Positions 8,001 to 17,485 of a DNA stretch of 47,925 nt are shown here, piece after piece. Origin of the DNA: a virus; IMG/VR virus record IMGVR_UViG_3300024255_000045, positions 1 through 47,925 of that record, one strand, 5' to 3'. Within the stretch, counting starts at the first letter, position 1. Every line of letters starts with the position of its first letter. The position numbers and the translations under genes were made by a program. The notes under the pieces are model-generated. The model saw nothing but the letters and a program-made list of their open reading frames with translations, did no database searches and was not told where the DNA came from.

Positions 8001-11000
8001 TTCTATTGTAGGAACAGTAACAGACGATAATATTATTGTTCTTAAAAATGTTATTGGAACATTCAACAACACAGGAACTTTCTCTGCAGATATTAAAACT
8101 TTTATTCTTACTATTGATCAAGATAGCAATTACACAAAAGGTGCCACATTAAGTTTAACTGATGGTGTTAATCCCCCTATTGCGACAGCAGAAATTTTAG
8201 AAGGAACAAGTAGACAAAATACTATAAAAATTAAAGTATTAACTGGCACTTGGATAGTTGATGAAGATTATTTTCTGCAGTCTAGCAATTTATTTAATAC
8301 CTCTGGATCTAAGATTGTAACTTTAGTATCTCTCAGTGATAACTTAGAACCATTTGAAGTTAATCAAAGTGTTGGTTTAATTGAGACAAGTGAGAATCAC
8401 GGTTTAGCAATTGGCGATCAAGTCAATATTAGTATTTTTCCTGATGACGCAACCAAGACAAAAAATTACTTTTTGAGAAAAAGACTATATCAAAAAATTA
8501 TTTTAAATGCACCAGAAAATAAATCAAATATAGATTATGATGGCGTTGGCAGATTCACTATATTAAATGGTGGTGCTGATTATACGGAAGATTCATATAC
8601 AGGAATTCCTCTTACTGGAGGTTCTGGAACTGGTGCTACAGCATCAATTACTGTTTCTAGTGCAGGTGCTGTTAGTAGTATTCAAATTGAAACCGGTGGC
8701 ACTGGATACAAAAGAGGCGATTATTTGGGAGTTGATGATGATCAACTTGCAAGATCTGGAGGATCTCTAAGTTCTTCTAGACTCGCTGTATATGTTGATC
8801 ATGCAGGTGTCTCATTATCTTCTAGTAGTATTCCATTAAAAACTGCAAATGGATTTGCAGTTGGTGATTACTTATCGGTTGGTTCTGAAGTTGTACAAAT
8901 TGTAGCAATTAATGGAAATATCCTTTCCGTTTCTAGAGCACAAGACAATACAACTGCTGTAGACCATTACGATAATGCAGAAGTATCTTTATATAAAGCA
9001 AATTACAACTTTACGGCAGATTATCAAATTAATAGTGGTATTGGTACTGGATATGTCAAATCATATGATGCTTCAACACAAGAAGCAATAATTGTATTTG
9101 GATACTCGATTGAAAAAAGAGTAGCGCAAGAGTTAACAATTAGTACAACATTCTTTGATGCAAGTTCCCCAGAGAGACTAGTTACAATTAGTTCTGTTAG
9201 TGATGTAGAGTATAAGTTTGAATTTTCTGAAGATAATGTATCGTTTACACCAAATCCAAATATTAACATACAAGAGTTTTACAAGTACGTATTCGATACT
9301 TCACATTCTTCATTGACAGGAACATATTTTGACCTAAGTCCAAGTAAGAGTTTCAATTTAATTACACAAGAAAAAACTACCTCTGTTATTTTGCCAGGAA
9401 ATACTGGATCATATACAGAAGTTAAATTTGGATTTGGTTCTAGATTAGCACAGAATAATTACACTATCAAAAAAGGAACTAGATTCCTTAATTTTTACTA
9501 CTTTGATAAAAACGAAATTGTTAATTCTGATGAAGCATTTTTAAAAATTGTTAATGACCCACTTCAGGGATCAAAAACACTGAATTATGTAACACCAAAT
9601 AGATTTGTTTATGATGTTCCTTCTGTGCCATTGTGGGATGGATCTGGAACTATCAATTATACAACATCTGGTCAGTTTGCTATTGGAGAAATTGATGATG
9701 TTAAAATTATCAATCTAGGAGAAAATTATAAAAAAATTCCATTAGTTGTTGGTGTAGAACCAACTTTAAATTACCGAGGTTCTGCTACGGTATTATTTGA
9801 TGATGCAACCAAAACAATTCAATCGGTGAGAATTGATAATGTTGGTTCAAATTATGTAAATCCAAAAGTCATTGTTTTAGATGCAGATGGTTCTGGCGCT
9901 ATTTTTGATGTTGTACAACAAAGTGGAAGACTGTTTTCTATTACGGTTGCGAACCCTGGAAAAGGTTATACCTATCCTCCAGTAATTCAAATTATTGAAA
10001 GTGATGTTGAATTATATGGCGAAAGTAATAGTATTGGCACTCCACAGAGTGTGAGAATTATTGATAACGGAGGAGCATATCATTTAGATAAAACAGTTTC
10101 ATCTAATGTAACTTCCCAGTATACAGTATCTTTAATTAATTTTAGTGGGGAATTTAAGAATGGTGAATATGTTACTCAGACAATAAATGGTGTTGAAGTA
10201 CTTCGTGCAAAAATTTCCGAATATAGAAGTGGATCTAATTTAATTAAATTGTCGGAAATTAGAGGAATTATACGAGAAAATATTTCTTTAGTTGGAGTTG
10301 TTTCAAATTCATCTGGAACTGTCAAAGGTATTTTTGTATCGTCATTCAAAACTAACATCTCAAGTTTCTTTGATAACCTTGGATACTACACTTCAGATAA
10401 AGGAAAACTTGGAGTAGCAAACCAAAAATTAACTGATAGTTTCTTCTATCAGGACTATTCTTATGTTGTTAAATCAAAAACACCTATAGAACAGTGGAGA
10501 GATTTAATCAAATCTACTACACACCCAGCAGGATTCAAGTTATTTGGTCAAGTTGATATAGAATCAACTGCTAATACTGTAATGCCTATTGCTACGGATA
10601 AAGCAGATAGTTTTAGTATTATTCAATTATGGGATCCCGAAAAGAATCAAATTACAGTACAAAGCACCAAGCAAGTAACTACACAAACAATTCAGAAAGT
10701 TGAGAATACTAGAATCCGTAAAGGACAAGGTTCTGCTGCTACGTCAGAGTTTAACTTTAATGAAACTCGTGCATTTGAATTTACTCTTGCTTCGCCATTT
10801 GATGGATATTTTGATACAGATGGAAGATTGCAGGGATCTACAGTCTTCCAAGTCTTAGATAACTTTGGAGTCGCATTCAGTCCAATTAACGAAGAAAGTA
10901 TTGTTGTTACTTTAGACGGTATTATCCAAGAACCAGGAGTAGCATATACAGTATCTGGTGATACAATTATATTCTCTGCTCCTCCACTTGGTGATGGTGC

Positions 11001-14000
11001 AAAACTAACCGGAAACAATTCTTCAAATACCACGCCTTACAGTGGTATGAAGTTTGTTGGTAGAAGTTTTTACTTTAAGGACAGTCAGTATAATACAAAA
11101 CATCTGAGGAAACTCAGAAATGTTTATCAAAGAAATGGTAGATGGATTGATGCAGCAAATCAAATTGAGAGAAATAAACAGTTTATCATAGAAGAATCTG
11201 TTGGATATGGTAAAGAGTATTATGTATCTCTAGATTGGAGTACAAAATTAGATGACTACCAAACTGATATTGGATATATCCTAGACTCTTATAGTCATGA
11301 TTTAAGATTTGGTGGTAATACTAAAGTTGTTGATTATGCTAATATTTTTGCTTCTGGATCTGCATATATTACTGATAATAAAACAGAATCTCTTAATATT
11401 TTTAAATATGCAACTAACTTAGCAAAACTTGCTATTAGAAATTGGGATTTTGTTGAAGAAAATGTTCAGTACATTCAAGGGTCTAAAGTTGTCTCAGTTG
11501 CAAATACAGACAATCTCGCAATTGGAATGCATATTAGTTCCGGAAGAGCATTTGATTCTGATACTAGAGTTGTATCTATTGATAGTCAATCACAGATTAC
11601 ATTATCAAAAGCAGCATTAGTTAACTCTGGTGTTGGTGCTGGTGGAGCATCTGCAGGAACCACACCTTTAGATGGGTCTACAGGTGGCAATGATCTTGGA
11701 TTAACCACAAGTATAGGTGCTGTAGAACCAGGAGATCAGTTTGCTGTAAATCCTGGAGACACTTTAAGTGTTCCTTTATCATTCTCTGGTGTAGATAGCG
11801 CAACTTTCTATCTAAGTGGTATCAATAATGGAACTTTTTATGACGCAGCAAATTTAATTGCTGGCAATAAATTATATCTTCAGGAAGAAGTTAGTGAATA
11901 CGTTTATGCAAATTATGCTCTTCAATCTAGCGATAAAGCAAAATGCTATCGTGATCTTGGATTTTTAATTGATAATATTGTATATCACTTAAAATTTGGT
12001 GGTAATGAAAGGGTGGTTAATTTTGCTCAACTTTATTATACTAATAGAGGATATCCTTATGGTGAAGAGTTAACATATATCAACAGATCTTCCACAGAAA
12101 CCGCAGCTGCTATTGCTGCATGGGATCAATTGGCGATTCTGATGAATTCTGCAATGAGAAATACTCTTGGTGCTGGAACATATACTAGTATTACACCTTT
12201 TGTAGATGCAACTGTTGCTGCAGATACTCAGTTCCCGTATTGCCAAGAAGTTGAATCATCGATCAATACATTCGTTAGTATCGTAAAAGATATTATTGCT
12301 AATGGATCTGGTGTTGTAGAGTCTATCAAGCAGAATGAAAATAAATCTGGATATTGGTCCGTGACTCCAACATATTCAAATTACAATATTATTGGAGACC
12401 CACTGTTAACTGCCAAAGAATGCAATGATGTTATATCGTCTGTAAATTCTTTATATGGAAATTTAGATGATGTATTAAATTCTACTCTTGTAGATAAAAC
12501 ACTTCCTGATTATGTTGATGGTGAAACAAAAGAATTTGAAATGTACTGGGACGATGGGTCCGCAGTATCCACAGAAAAAGATGAAAATCTTTTAATTACA
12601 ATTAATGCTGTTTTACAAGAAACCAAGTATAATGCAAATTATCCTGGCGATGACTCTTATTACATTGATAAAACTGTTGTTCCAAATAAGTTAGTATTTG
12701 ATGTAGCACCAATTTGGGATCAATATGAAGGTGCTAAAACCCTTGGAGAACCTACAGCAGTAGAAAAAATTATCGGTATTGGTATTGGTAATTATAAAAG
12801 ACTCACTATTGATTCCAATTTAATTGATAATATAAGGAGTGGTCCTTTCTTAATTTTAGATTTGGAAGATCTTACGGTTTTAAATATCGAAGAACCTGAT
12901 TATCTTCTAGTATTTGTCGATGGAGTATTACAGAAAGAAGGTATTTCTTATACTGTATCTGGACCAAATATTTTCTTTGAATTTTCTGTTACAGAACAAA
13001 TGAAAGTTGACATGCGATATCTTTATGGTAGAGATGTCGGTCAAATTCTAAATCTATATGATTACAATGTAGATCAATATTATGCAAACTCTGTAGTAGT
13101 ATTAGAAACTACAAGTGGTCTTCCTGCTTTTGAATTAAGAGCATGGATGGGCAATCAAGGCGGATCTCCTATTCAAGCGTTCCAAATTAAACCAGACGGT
13201 ACTTATAATATTATTGGTCAGATTGTTTCTCCACGTAGTAATGGATCTACACTAACATTTGAATGTTTTGGATACAAAGCAGAATTGATTGAAAATATTC
13301 CAATGACATTTGCTGTTAAGGGAAGATATACGTTAAACACTGATGTTTCATTTACAATTGCTGGAAGTAGCATAACGTATGAAAAAAATGAAGATAACAA
13401 TCTTTTACTAAGGGGTGTTGATCAGAACTGGCGTGGAACTTATTGGAGAAAAACTTTCAAAAATCCATTTGTTAGTCTTTCTAACGGATCTTCAATTCGA
13501 GTAGAAGGAGAATCAAATTTTAGAAAGATTAAGGAACTTCCATCTGTTCTAACAAGTAAGGAGCAAAGACCACAAGAACAAGTTTCAGATTCTTTCTATG
13601 GTCAAGTTAATATCGGACCATATAGTGGTATCACTAGAGGCGAAGGTCTTAGTATTGTTGCTAAAATTGAAAATGGTATTGTTGTAGATTTGGATTGGAA
13701 TCAACGTAGTTATGCTCCCATTACACAACCGACCGCATATCAATACTATACACCACCTGTAATTAACTTCTTATCAGAAGATGGCAATGGTGGTGGTGCA
13801 AGAGCACAAGTAATTGTCAGTAAAGGTCAGGTTATTAGTGTAGAACTAATCGCAGGCGGATCTGGATATACTAAGACACCAAAAGTTATTGTCGCTAGAA
13901 GATATGATGTAATAGAAGATAGTGATATTGGTGTCTCTTTAATTGATGTCAAATTAAACTTAAAGCAGTCTTTAGGATTAAATGTAATTTCTACTGTATC

Positions 14001-15516
14001 TGTTGTTGGTAATCAAGCAATTGATGTAACATCTATTACGTCAACATTAATTGATAGTCCTATTAATATTGACAGAGTTATTACTGCTGAAATATATCCT
14101 GCTGCACTAGAAGTTAGTACAGAATTGAGTGGAGGATTGGATGAGATTTTAACTCAGCAACACAGAGAAGAGCAAGTAGCACCTATTGATACGTTCTATG
14201 GTGGAACACAAATTAATATTAGAATTAACAACAAAATTGTTGATATTGAATCTTCTTCTACATTCACCACATCTGCAACTAGGGAGATTACAAGTAAGTT
14301 TACAACTGTTGTTGAGAATAATTATCTCTCTAATGTTAACTACTTTGCTACAGGATCTTTCCTACAAGCACCTCTATCTCCAACAGATACTATTATCTAC
14401 GTTGCTGATACAAGCAAGTTTGATTCCAATGGATACTTGCTAATTGGAGGAGAAATTGTTCGTTATCTACGCAAGTTAAATGATCGTTTCTTAATGGTCG
14501 AACGTGGTGTTGACAATACAAATGCACAGTCTTGGAGTCCTGGCACATTTATCAGACAAGTTCCTGATCCAGTATCTGTCGCTTCTGCTGCTGTTGCTAT
14601 TGTCGAATCTCAGTCTCAACTTATTACAATTAATGCCGCTTCTGGAATTACTAGTGCCGGACAATCACAGAGACAGATAATCACACCACTTGCTGATGTT
14701 AAGACCACCACGAAGCAAATTATTGCGGAAATCCAACCACAACTTAATGTTGAATCTGTTTCTAGTGTTAATACTTTTGTAGTTTATAGATTAGAACCAA
14801 CGTTTAATATTGTATCTTCTTTTACAACTACTTCAGATGTAGAGGTTGTTAACACATTACAATCGGTTCAAACTCAACTTGATATTCAAAAAGCAGCAAC
14901 TGAGATACTTCTAACCCCACCTCCTAGTGGTGTAGTTGACGGATATCAAGAGAGTGTTTTTATTAATGACCCTGTTGAAACTAGATTGAATGGATTTATA
15001 GATTTGCTTGATGACTACGGAGTCGTCAAGAGAAATGGCACTATAATTTTTGTTAGAAACTCTGTCTTTAATATCACCGCAGATTACATTGGAAATTACG
15101 AAAAAACAAATGTCGGTCATGTAATCGGACATTTTAACGGTATATTTGATGATGGTGCTGCAAATGTTTCTGGTATTTCCCTTCATGAAATATCAACATA
15201 TTTCCCCGCATTATCATTGGAAGACTTTGAAAAGAGAAACAAATCTAGTTATACTTTAGTGGGAGATAAATTCAATTTGATGCCGCCATCAATTCAAAAC
15301 CCAGTTGCTATCAGTTCTTCTTCAGGAACTATTGGTGGAAGTATTGTTGTACAAGATACTACATACTTCCCAAGTGAAGGATACTTATTTACTAGTGGTG
15401 GAACTGTAATTCAATACACTGGAAAGTCATCAATCGAATTTACTGGTTGTACTCTCTATAGTGGACCAAATTCCATTAACGCTACAGAAGAATTGATTCC
15501 GTTTACAATTTCATAA
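5026..15516 (+). CDS. giant baseplate wedge protein at the gp7 position, with YHYH domain
   Basis: 3496 residues in the slot between gp6 and gp8 where T4 has gp7 (1032 aa). The N terminus (KRISTLIESQLPEFITTEYE) is typical of marine T4-like phage wedge proteins. Domains by residue: N-terminal helical docking region 1-60; RG-type beta modules about 80-125, 320-378, 1268-1322, 3121-3178 and 3440-3480; GxGY-type beta repeats about 546-640, 1175-1240, 1556-1690 and 2909-2960; a YHYH-like domain about 756-860 (FAYDGNPIYGPFGH); 'DGxxQ' beta motifs near 1962, 2525 and 2629; two alpha-helical modules at 2042-2140 and 2273-2379. Its TAA lies inside a late-promoter motif. The wedge role is inferred from order; the added domains are probably surface-exposed. 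Confidence 0.85.
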   Translation: MAAVKTKRISTLIESQLPEFITTEYELFSKFVRKYYEQQEVQGGTLDIINNIQKYADIDYYEKNLLTQNNTLASSISSTDNTITLSDAQSFPAKNGYVRINDEIIFYETRTDTQLQNCSRGVSGNTTLGDLYDSSDFVSTDASAHQSGTTVYNVSNLFLYALVKNFESQYLGSFPEKYLKGDIDKRTLIKNIKKFYKSKGTTSSIKFVFNTIIAKEVENKPEVYNPKDFTYKSSESDWISVYALKVKVVSGNPKDLIGKKITQALTNEYPYADATVDNVYPDGTKDNEVIWNIVLAPETVNGTFNVSTKTRLEKTFLDSIGVGERIDVFSTLGWESTGSILIDQEVIEFDDKNVTQFIIKKRGDTPVNHTQGTPVYRPVTIEGSNVKLLTLGVVYNAIPSDKQPYSFTGDKLQISNPGFETSDPRIVQTGTNQPRWILGTGASVSASTNTPTQNALEGVSTDVSAIFADDQYYYITSSSYPSYNIFDGSTVSETMLDQKLLRIIRKVPTTSTEIYKTPRRDVGILLNGVPVYGYKDDESVRFGKLEQIRINTRGRNYINPPFVLVDGLPNKARAFLTGNVVDSIVVDTTDTFLNTPTIEITSGRDAKATAVVTGGEVTSIVIDNPGKYYSSPPNIVIRDKVGRGRFAEYTSIVDTDGKITELNKIFGGTLYTQENIEVEIVAVGEDATATPLLREWIKNRFEKIKNELDTQFGYSFANYNNVLEYGYGQIANPKSLRIALSDNLNNADTEPATKTHSPIIGFAYDGNPIYGPFGHSDPLDSQSSIARMTSSYSIRLDRQNGPALRDYALGSFVDDYKYNHKSGSLDENNGRFCITPDFPEGTYAYFLTIDTNQVPQFPYVLGDKYYSLPVSSNYNSNINQNDVPKNSKRFYRPGMQGNGEGLIAQIDAITSGTVDKIAIDRSSSNFSINSKLFFNNFGTEGKDIEALVSSVKGENVSYLQSKEDKVVKLTTIQNAYLFVDDVLRQPASGASGSIVGTVTDDNIIVLKNVIGTFNNTGTFSADIKTFILTIDQDSNYTKGATLSLTDGVNPPIATAEILEGTSRQNTIKIKVLTGTWIVDEDYFLQSSNLFNTSGSKIVTLVSLSDNLEPFEVNQSVGLIETSENHGLAIGDQVNISIFPDDATKTKNYFLRKRLYQKIILNAPENKSNIDYDGVGRFTILNGGADYTEDSYTGIPLTGGSGTGATASITVSSAGAVSSIQIETGGTGYKRGDYLGVDDDQLARSGGSLSSSRLAVYVDHAGVSLSSSSIPLKTANGFAVGDYLSVGSEVVQIVAINGNILSVSRAQDNTTAVDHYDNAEVSLYKANYNFTADYQINSGIGTGYVKSYDASTQEAIIVFGYSIEKRVAQELTISTTFFDASSPERLVTISSVSDVEYKFEFSEDNVSFTPNPNINIQEFYKYVFDTSHSSLTGTYFDLSPSKSFNLITQEKTTSVILPGNTGSYTEVKFGFGSRLAQNNYTIKKGTRFLNFYYFDKNEIVNSDEAFLKIVNDPLQGSKTLNYVTPNRFVYDVPSVPLWDGSGTINYTTSGQFAIGEIDDVKIINLGENYKKIPLVVGVEPTLNYRGSATVLFDDATKTIQSVRIDNVGSNYVNPKVIVLDADGSGAIFDVVQQSGRLFSITVANPGKGYTYPPVIQIIESDVELYGESNSIGTPQSVRIIDNGGAYHLDKTVSSNVTSQYTVSLINFSGEFKNGEYVTQTINGVEVLRAKISEYRSGSNLIKLSEIRGIIRENISLVGVVSNSSGTVKGIFVSSFKTNISSFFDNLGYYTSDKGKLGVANQKLTDSFFYQDYSYVVKSKTPIEQWRDLIKSTTHPAGFKLFGQVDIESTANTVMPIATDKADSFSIIQLWDPEKNQITVQSTKQVTTQTIQKVENTRIRKGQGSAATSEFNFNETRAFEFTLASPFDGYFDTDGRLQGSTVFQVLDNFGVAFSPINEESIVVTLDGIIQEPGVAYTVSGDTIIFSAPPLGDGAKLTGNNSSNTTPYSGMKFVGRSFYFKDSQYNTKHLRKLRNVYQRNGRWIDAANQIERNKQFIIEESVGYGKEYYVSLDWSTKLDDYQTDIGYILDSYSHDLRFGGNTKVVDYANIFASGSAYITDNKTESLNIFKYATNLAKLAIRNWDFVEENVQYIQGSKVVSVANTDNLAIGMHISSGRAFDSDTRVVSIDSQSQITLSKAALVNSGVGAGGASAGTTPLDGSTGGNDLGLTTSIGAVEPGDQFAVNPGDTLSVPLSFSGVDSATFYLSGINNGTFYDAANLIAGNKLYLQEEVSEYVYANYALQSSDKAKCYRDLGFLIDNIVYHLKFGGNERVVNFAQLYYTNRGYPYGEELTYINRSSTETAAAIAAWDQLAILMNSAMRNTLGAGTYTSITPFVDATVAADTQFPYCQEVESSINTFVSIVKDIIANGSGVVESIKQNENKSGYWSVTPTYSNYNIIGDPLLTAKECNDVISSVNSLYGNLDDVLNSTLVDKTLPDYVDGETKEFEMYWDDGSAVSTEKDENLLITINAVLQETKYNANYPGDDSYYIDKTVVPNKLVFDVAPIWDQYEGAKTLGEPTAVEKIIGIGIGNYKRLTIDSNLIDNIRSGPFLILDLEDLTVLNIEEPDYLLVFVDGVLQKEGISYTVSGPNIFFEFSVTEQMKVDMRYLYGRDVGQILNLYDYNVDQYYANSVVVLETTSGLPAFELRAWMGNQGGSPIQAFQIKPDGTYNIIGQIVSPRSNGSTLTFECFGYKAELIENIPMTFAVKGRYTLNTDVSFTIAGSSITYEKNEDNNLLLRGVDQNWRGTYWRKTFKNPFVSLSNGSSIRVEGESNFRKIKELPSVLTSKEQRPQEQVSDSFYGQVNIGPYSGITRGEGLSIVAKIENGIVVDLDWNQRSYAPITQPTAYQYYTPPVINFLSEDGNGGGARAQVIVSKGQVISVELIAGGSGYTKTPKVIVARRYDVIEDSDIGVSLIDVKLNLKQSLGLNVISTVSVVGNQAIDVTSITSTLIDSPINIDRVITAEIYPAALEVSTELSGGLDEILTQQHREEQVAPIDTFYGGTQINIRINNKIVDIESSSTFTTSATREITSKFTTVVENNYLSNVNYFATGSFLQAPLSPTDTIIYVADTSKFDSNGYLLIGGEIVRYLRKLNDRFLMVERGVDNTNAQSWSPGTFIRQVPDPVSVASAAVAIVESQSQLITINAASGITSAGQSQRQIITPLADVKTTTKQIIAEIQPQLNVESVSSVNTFVVYRLEPTFNIVSSFTTTSDVEVVNTLQSVQTQLDIQKAATEILLTPPPSGVVDGYQESVFINDPVETRLNGFIDLLDDYGVVKRNGTIIFVRNSVFNITADYIGNYEKTNVGHVIGHFNGIFDDGAANVSGISLHEISTYFPALSLEDFEKRNKSSYTLVGDKFNLMPPSIQNPVAISSSSGTIGGSIVVQDTTYFPSEGYLFTSGGTVIQYTGKSSIEFTGCTLYSGPNSINATEELIPFTIS
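11149..11446 (+). repeat. alpha-helical 'RNW' module, copy 1
   Basis: Protein-level repeat at residues 2042-2140 of the gp7-position protein. It begins DAANQIERNKQFI and contains YILDSYSHDLRFGGN, ending LAKLAIRNW. It shares the pattern DAA.LI..N...I ... D...I......DL.FGGN ... A..NW with three other copies in the window. Confidence 0.75.
11842..12162 (+). repeat. alpha-helical 'RNW' module, copy 2
   Basis: Residues 2273-2379 of the gp7-position protein: DAANLIAGNKLYLQEEVSEY, then KCYRDLGFLIDNIVYHLKFG and a variant end AMRNTLGAG. It lies about 130 residues after copy 1, with a Ser/Gly/Thr-rich linker between. Confidence 0.75.
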
Positions 15517-15537
15517 ATAACGGTATAAATATAAATA
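15512..15537 (+). promoter_or_regulatory. tandem T4-type late promoters for gp8
   Basis: Three ATAAATA-core elements lie in 26 bases: CATAAATA 15512-15519 (containing the TAA stop of the preceding gene), TATAAATA 15524-15531 and TATAAATA 15530-15537, the last two overlapping by two bases. The gp8 ATG is at 15574. Both TATAAATA copies match the T4 late consensus core exactly. Confidence 0.75.
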
Positions 15538-15573
15538 ACTCAGGCACAAACCCTACGTCGGAACAGAAAACCA

Positions 15574-17385
15574 ATGGCTGCTATTATCTCTGATAAGTTT
15601 CGTATTTTTAACGCGAAGCAATTCCTGGAATCCTTGACAGAAGGACCCAGTGAAACAAGTGCCGAGCGCACAAGAATGTATTTCTTTGTTGGGCGTCCTC
15701 AAGCATGGAAAGCATATCTAGAAGTATATTCCAAAGGAAGTACTAACTTCACTGTCGGAAATGAAGTATATGTTGGAACATATGGTTCAACTGCTTTCCG
15801 TGCCACCGTTGCTGCAGTTTATGATAGTGCCCTCCTTCTTACCGACGTTTTTGGCAGCAACGGCACAAATTCCGTTCCCCCCATTGGTTCAAGTCTAAAA
15901 GAAACTGCTGATGGTGGTTCTACCGACACATCTGCTGTAGCAAAATCCGGCGTTTATCGCTACTCGACAGAAGACATTCCCCCTCTTCCTTTAGACAACC
16001 AGAGAGAAAAACTCAACGTATATGACGAGATCATTGCTGCCAAGCGTATTACTGATGCATTCGCGAGAACAGTTGTCCGTCGTTATAACTGGGATTTAGT
16101 TGCAAACCCTAAGTTTGATATGTGGAAACCTGACTATTCTGCTACTCCTGGTGGTGGTGGTCAAGTTGGCAAGCAAACTGCAACAAACCAAACAAGCATT
16201 TCTGATGCTAAGTTCTACGTAATGAATTCTGATTACGAAGTCTTTAAGTGCCTTTATAATGGCGAGAATGTTGCTAACGCAACTGGTCAAAATGCTACCG
16301 AAGAACCAAAAACCACTGGTGGCAACTATGCTTCTGGAACTGGTCTTTATACTGAGACATCTGGTGCTGGATATATCTGGAAGTACATGTATACCATGCC
16401 AACCGATGATGTTCTAAGATTCCTTTCTTCGGACTTCATGCCAATCGTTCTTCCTGCCAACAATACCCGTACTGCTGTTACTGGTGCCGCTGTTGCCGGA
16501 GCAATTGATGTTGTTCTTATTGAAGATGGTGGTGCTAACCTACCTGCTTCACAAACACTATTTACTAGCATCAAGGGTGATGGTACTGGTGGAGTAATTG
16601 AGTTTGCTACAGATGGTTCTGGCACTATTACTTCTGCTAGTATCCAAGCAAGAGGTCAAGATTACACCTATGCTAATGTCCTTCTAGGAAATGGCAACCT
16701 ATTCTCTGACGCTGGTTTAACTACTGCTGTTGGCACAGGTGCTACTGCTGTTGGTGCTCTTGAAGTTGTGATGCCCCCCGAAGGTGGTCATGGTTTTGAC
16801 CACGAGCTAGAACTCAATGGTAAGCGCGTGATGACAAACATCCGCCTAACATATTCCGAAGGTTCTGGAGACTTCCCTGTTGATAACGATTTCCGTCGTA
16901 TTGGCATCCTCAAAGATCCCGTTCTTGCTGGCACTTCAACATTTGCTACTCAAGATACACTATCTGGATTAAAAGCAGTTAAGATTACCGGAGCAACTGC
17001 AGATTTTATTCCTGACGAAGAAATTTCTCAAACTGTAACTGGTGGTACTGCAAAAGGAACTGTTGTTTCTTGGGTTCTAGACAGTGGTTCTACTACTGCA
17101 GGTGTTCTTAAGTATATCCAAACCGTTGATGCACACGTTGATCAAGGTGTAGTTCAAGCATTTGAAAGTAATGGTTCTAATGCTATCTCTGGTGTTCTTT
17201 CCGCTGCTGCAGGTAATGTTGATACAACATATGCCAACACACTTCTAGGTGTAGCATTTACTGCTGGTTTAGCAGGTGCAGAAATTAAGAATAACTCAGG
17301 TGATGTTATCTATCAAGAAAACCGTCGTTTGATCACCCGTGCTCCTGACCAGATTGAAGATATCAAGTTGGTTATCGAATTCTGA
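15574..17385 (+). CDS. gp8: baseplate wedge protein gp8
   Basis: 603 residues; T4 gp8 is 334. Conserved gp8-type segments include RMYFFVGRPQAWK near residue 30, EIIAAKRITDAFARTVVRRYNW around 150-175, and a strongly conserved block ISDAKFYVMNSDYEVFKCLYN followed by GYIWKYMYTMPTDDVLRFL. The extra length falls after that block, where GxGY-like beta material (IEDGGANLPASQ, IQARGQDYTYAN) and Gly/Thr-rich strands appear. gp8 bridges gp7 and the outer wedge in T4. It has tandem late promoters upstream and an intrinsic terminator downstream, so it may be a separately transcribed unit. The assignment is firm. Confidence 0.92.
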   Translation: MAAIISDKFRIFNAKQFLESLTEGPSETSAERTRMYFFVGRPQAWKAYLEVYSKGSTNFTVGNEVYVGTYGSTAFRATVAAVYDSALLLTDVFGSNGTNSVPPIGSSLKETADGGSTDTSAVAKSGVYRYSTEDIPPLPLDNQREKLNVYDEIIAAKRITDAFARTVVRRYNWDLVANPKFDMWKPDYSATPGGGGQVGKQTATNQTSISDAKFYVMNSDYEVFKCLYNGENVANATGQNATEEPKTTGGNYASGTGLYTETSGAGYIWKYMYTMPTDDVLRFLSSDFMPIVLPANNTRTAVTGAAVAGAIDVVLIEDGGANLPASQTLFTSIKGDGTGGVIEFATDGSGTITSASIQARGQDYTYANVLLGNGNLFSDAGLTTAVGTGATAVGALEVVMPPEGGHGFDHELELNGKRVMTNIRLTYSEGSGDFPVDNDFRRIGILKDPVLAGTSTFATQDTLSGLKAVKITGATADFIPDEEISQTVTGGTAKGTVVSWVLDSGSTTAGVLKYIQTVDAHVDQGVVQAFESNGSNAISGVLSAAAGNVDTTYANTLLGVAFTAGLAGAEIKNNSGDVIYQENRRLITRAPDQIEDIKLVIEF

Positions 17386-17404
17386 TCACAAATAAATAAC
17401 TTCA

Positions 17405-17436
17405 AATCCTCTGAGATATCTCAGGGGATTTTTTTT
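17405..17436 (+). terminator. intrinsic terminator after gp8
   Basis: An inverted repeat, AATCCTCTGAGA with TCTCAGGGGATT (17405-17430, one G-T pair, very short centre), runs directly into eight T residues. It lies 20 bases after the gp8 stop and just before the next late promoter, separating the wedge unit from the following unit. Confidence 0.85.
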
Positions 17437-17440
17437 ATCT

Positions 17441-17449
17441 CTATAAATA
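17441..17449 (+). promoter_or_regulatory. T4-type late promoter for the DUF4815 gene
   Basis: CTATAAATA is a strong match to the T4 late promoter. It begins 5 bases after the gp8 terminator's T-run and ends 36 bases before the ATG at 17486. Confidence 0.8.
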
Positions 17450-17485
17450 CTAAGGACAAAGAATGCTAGTATTTGGCGGAAAACG

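Noticed and set aside
10692-11033. 113-aa ORF on the minus strand
   Set aside because: Antisense within the gp7-position gene, with composition typical of reverse-frame shadows; every supported gene in the window is on the plus strand.
17388-17400. AAATAAATA just after the gp8 stop as a late promoter
   Set aside because: The core is shifted from TATAAATA and the gp8 terminator lies directly downstream, so it could not usefully drive the next gene. The CTATAAATA at 17441 is the better site.
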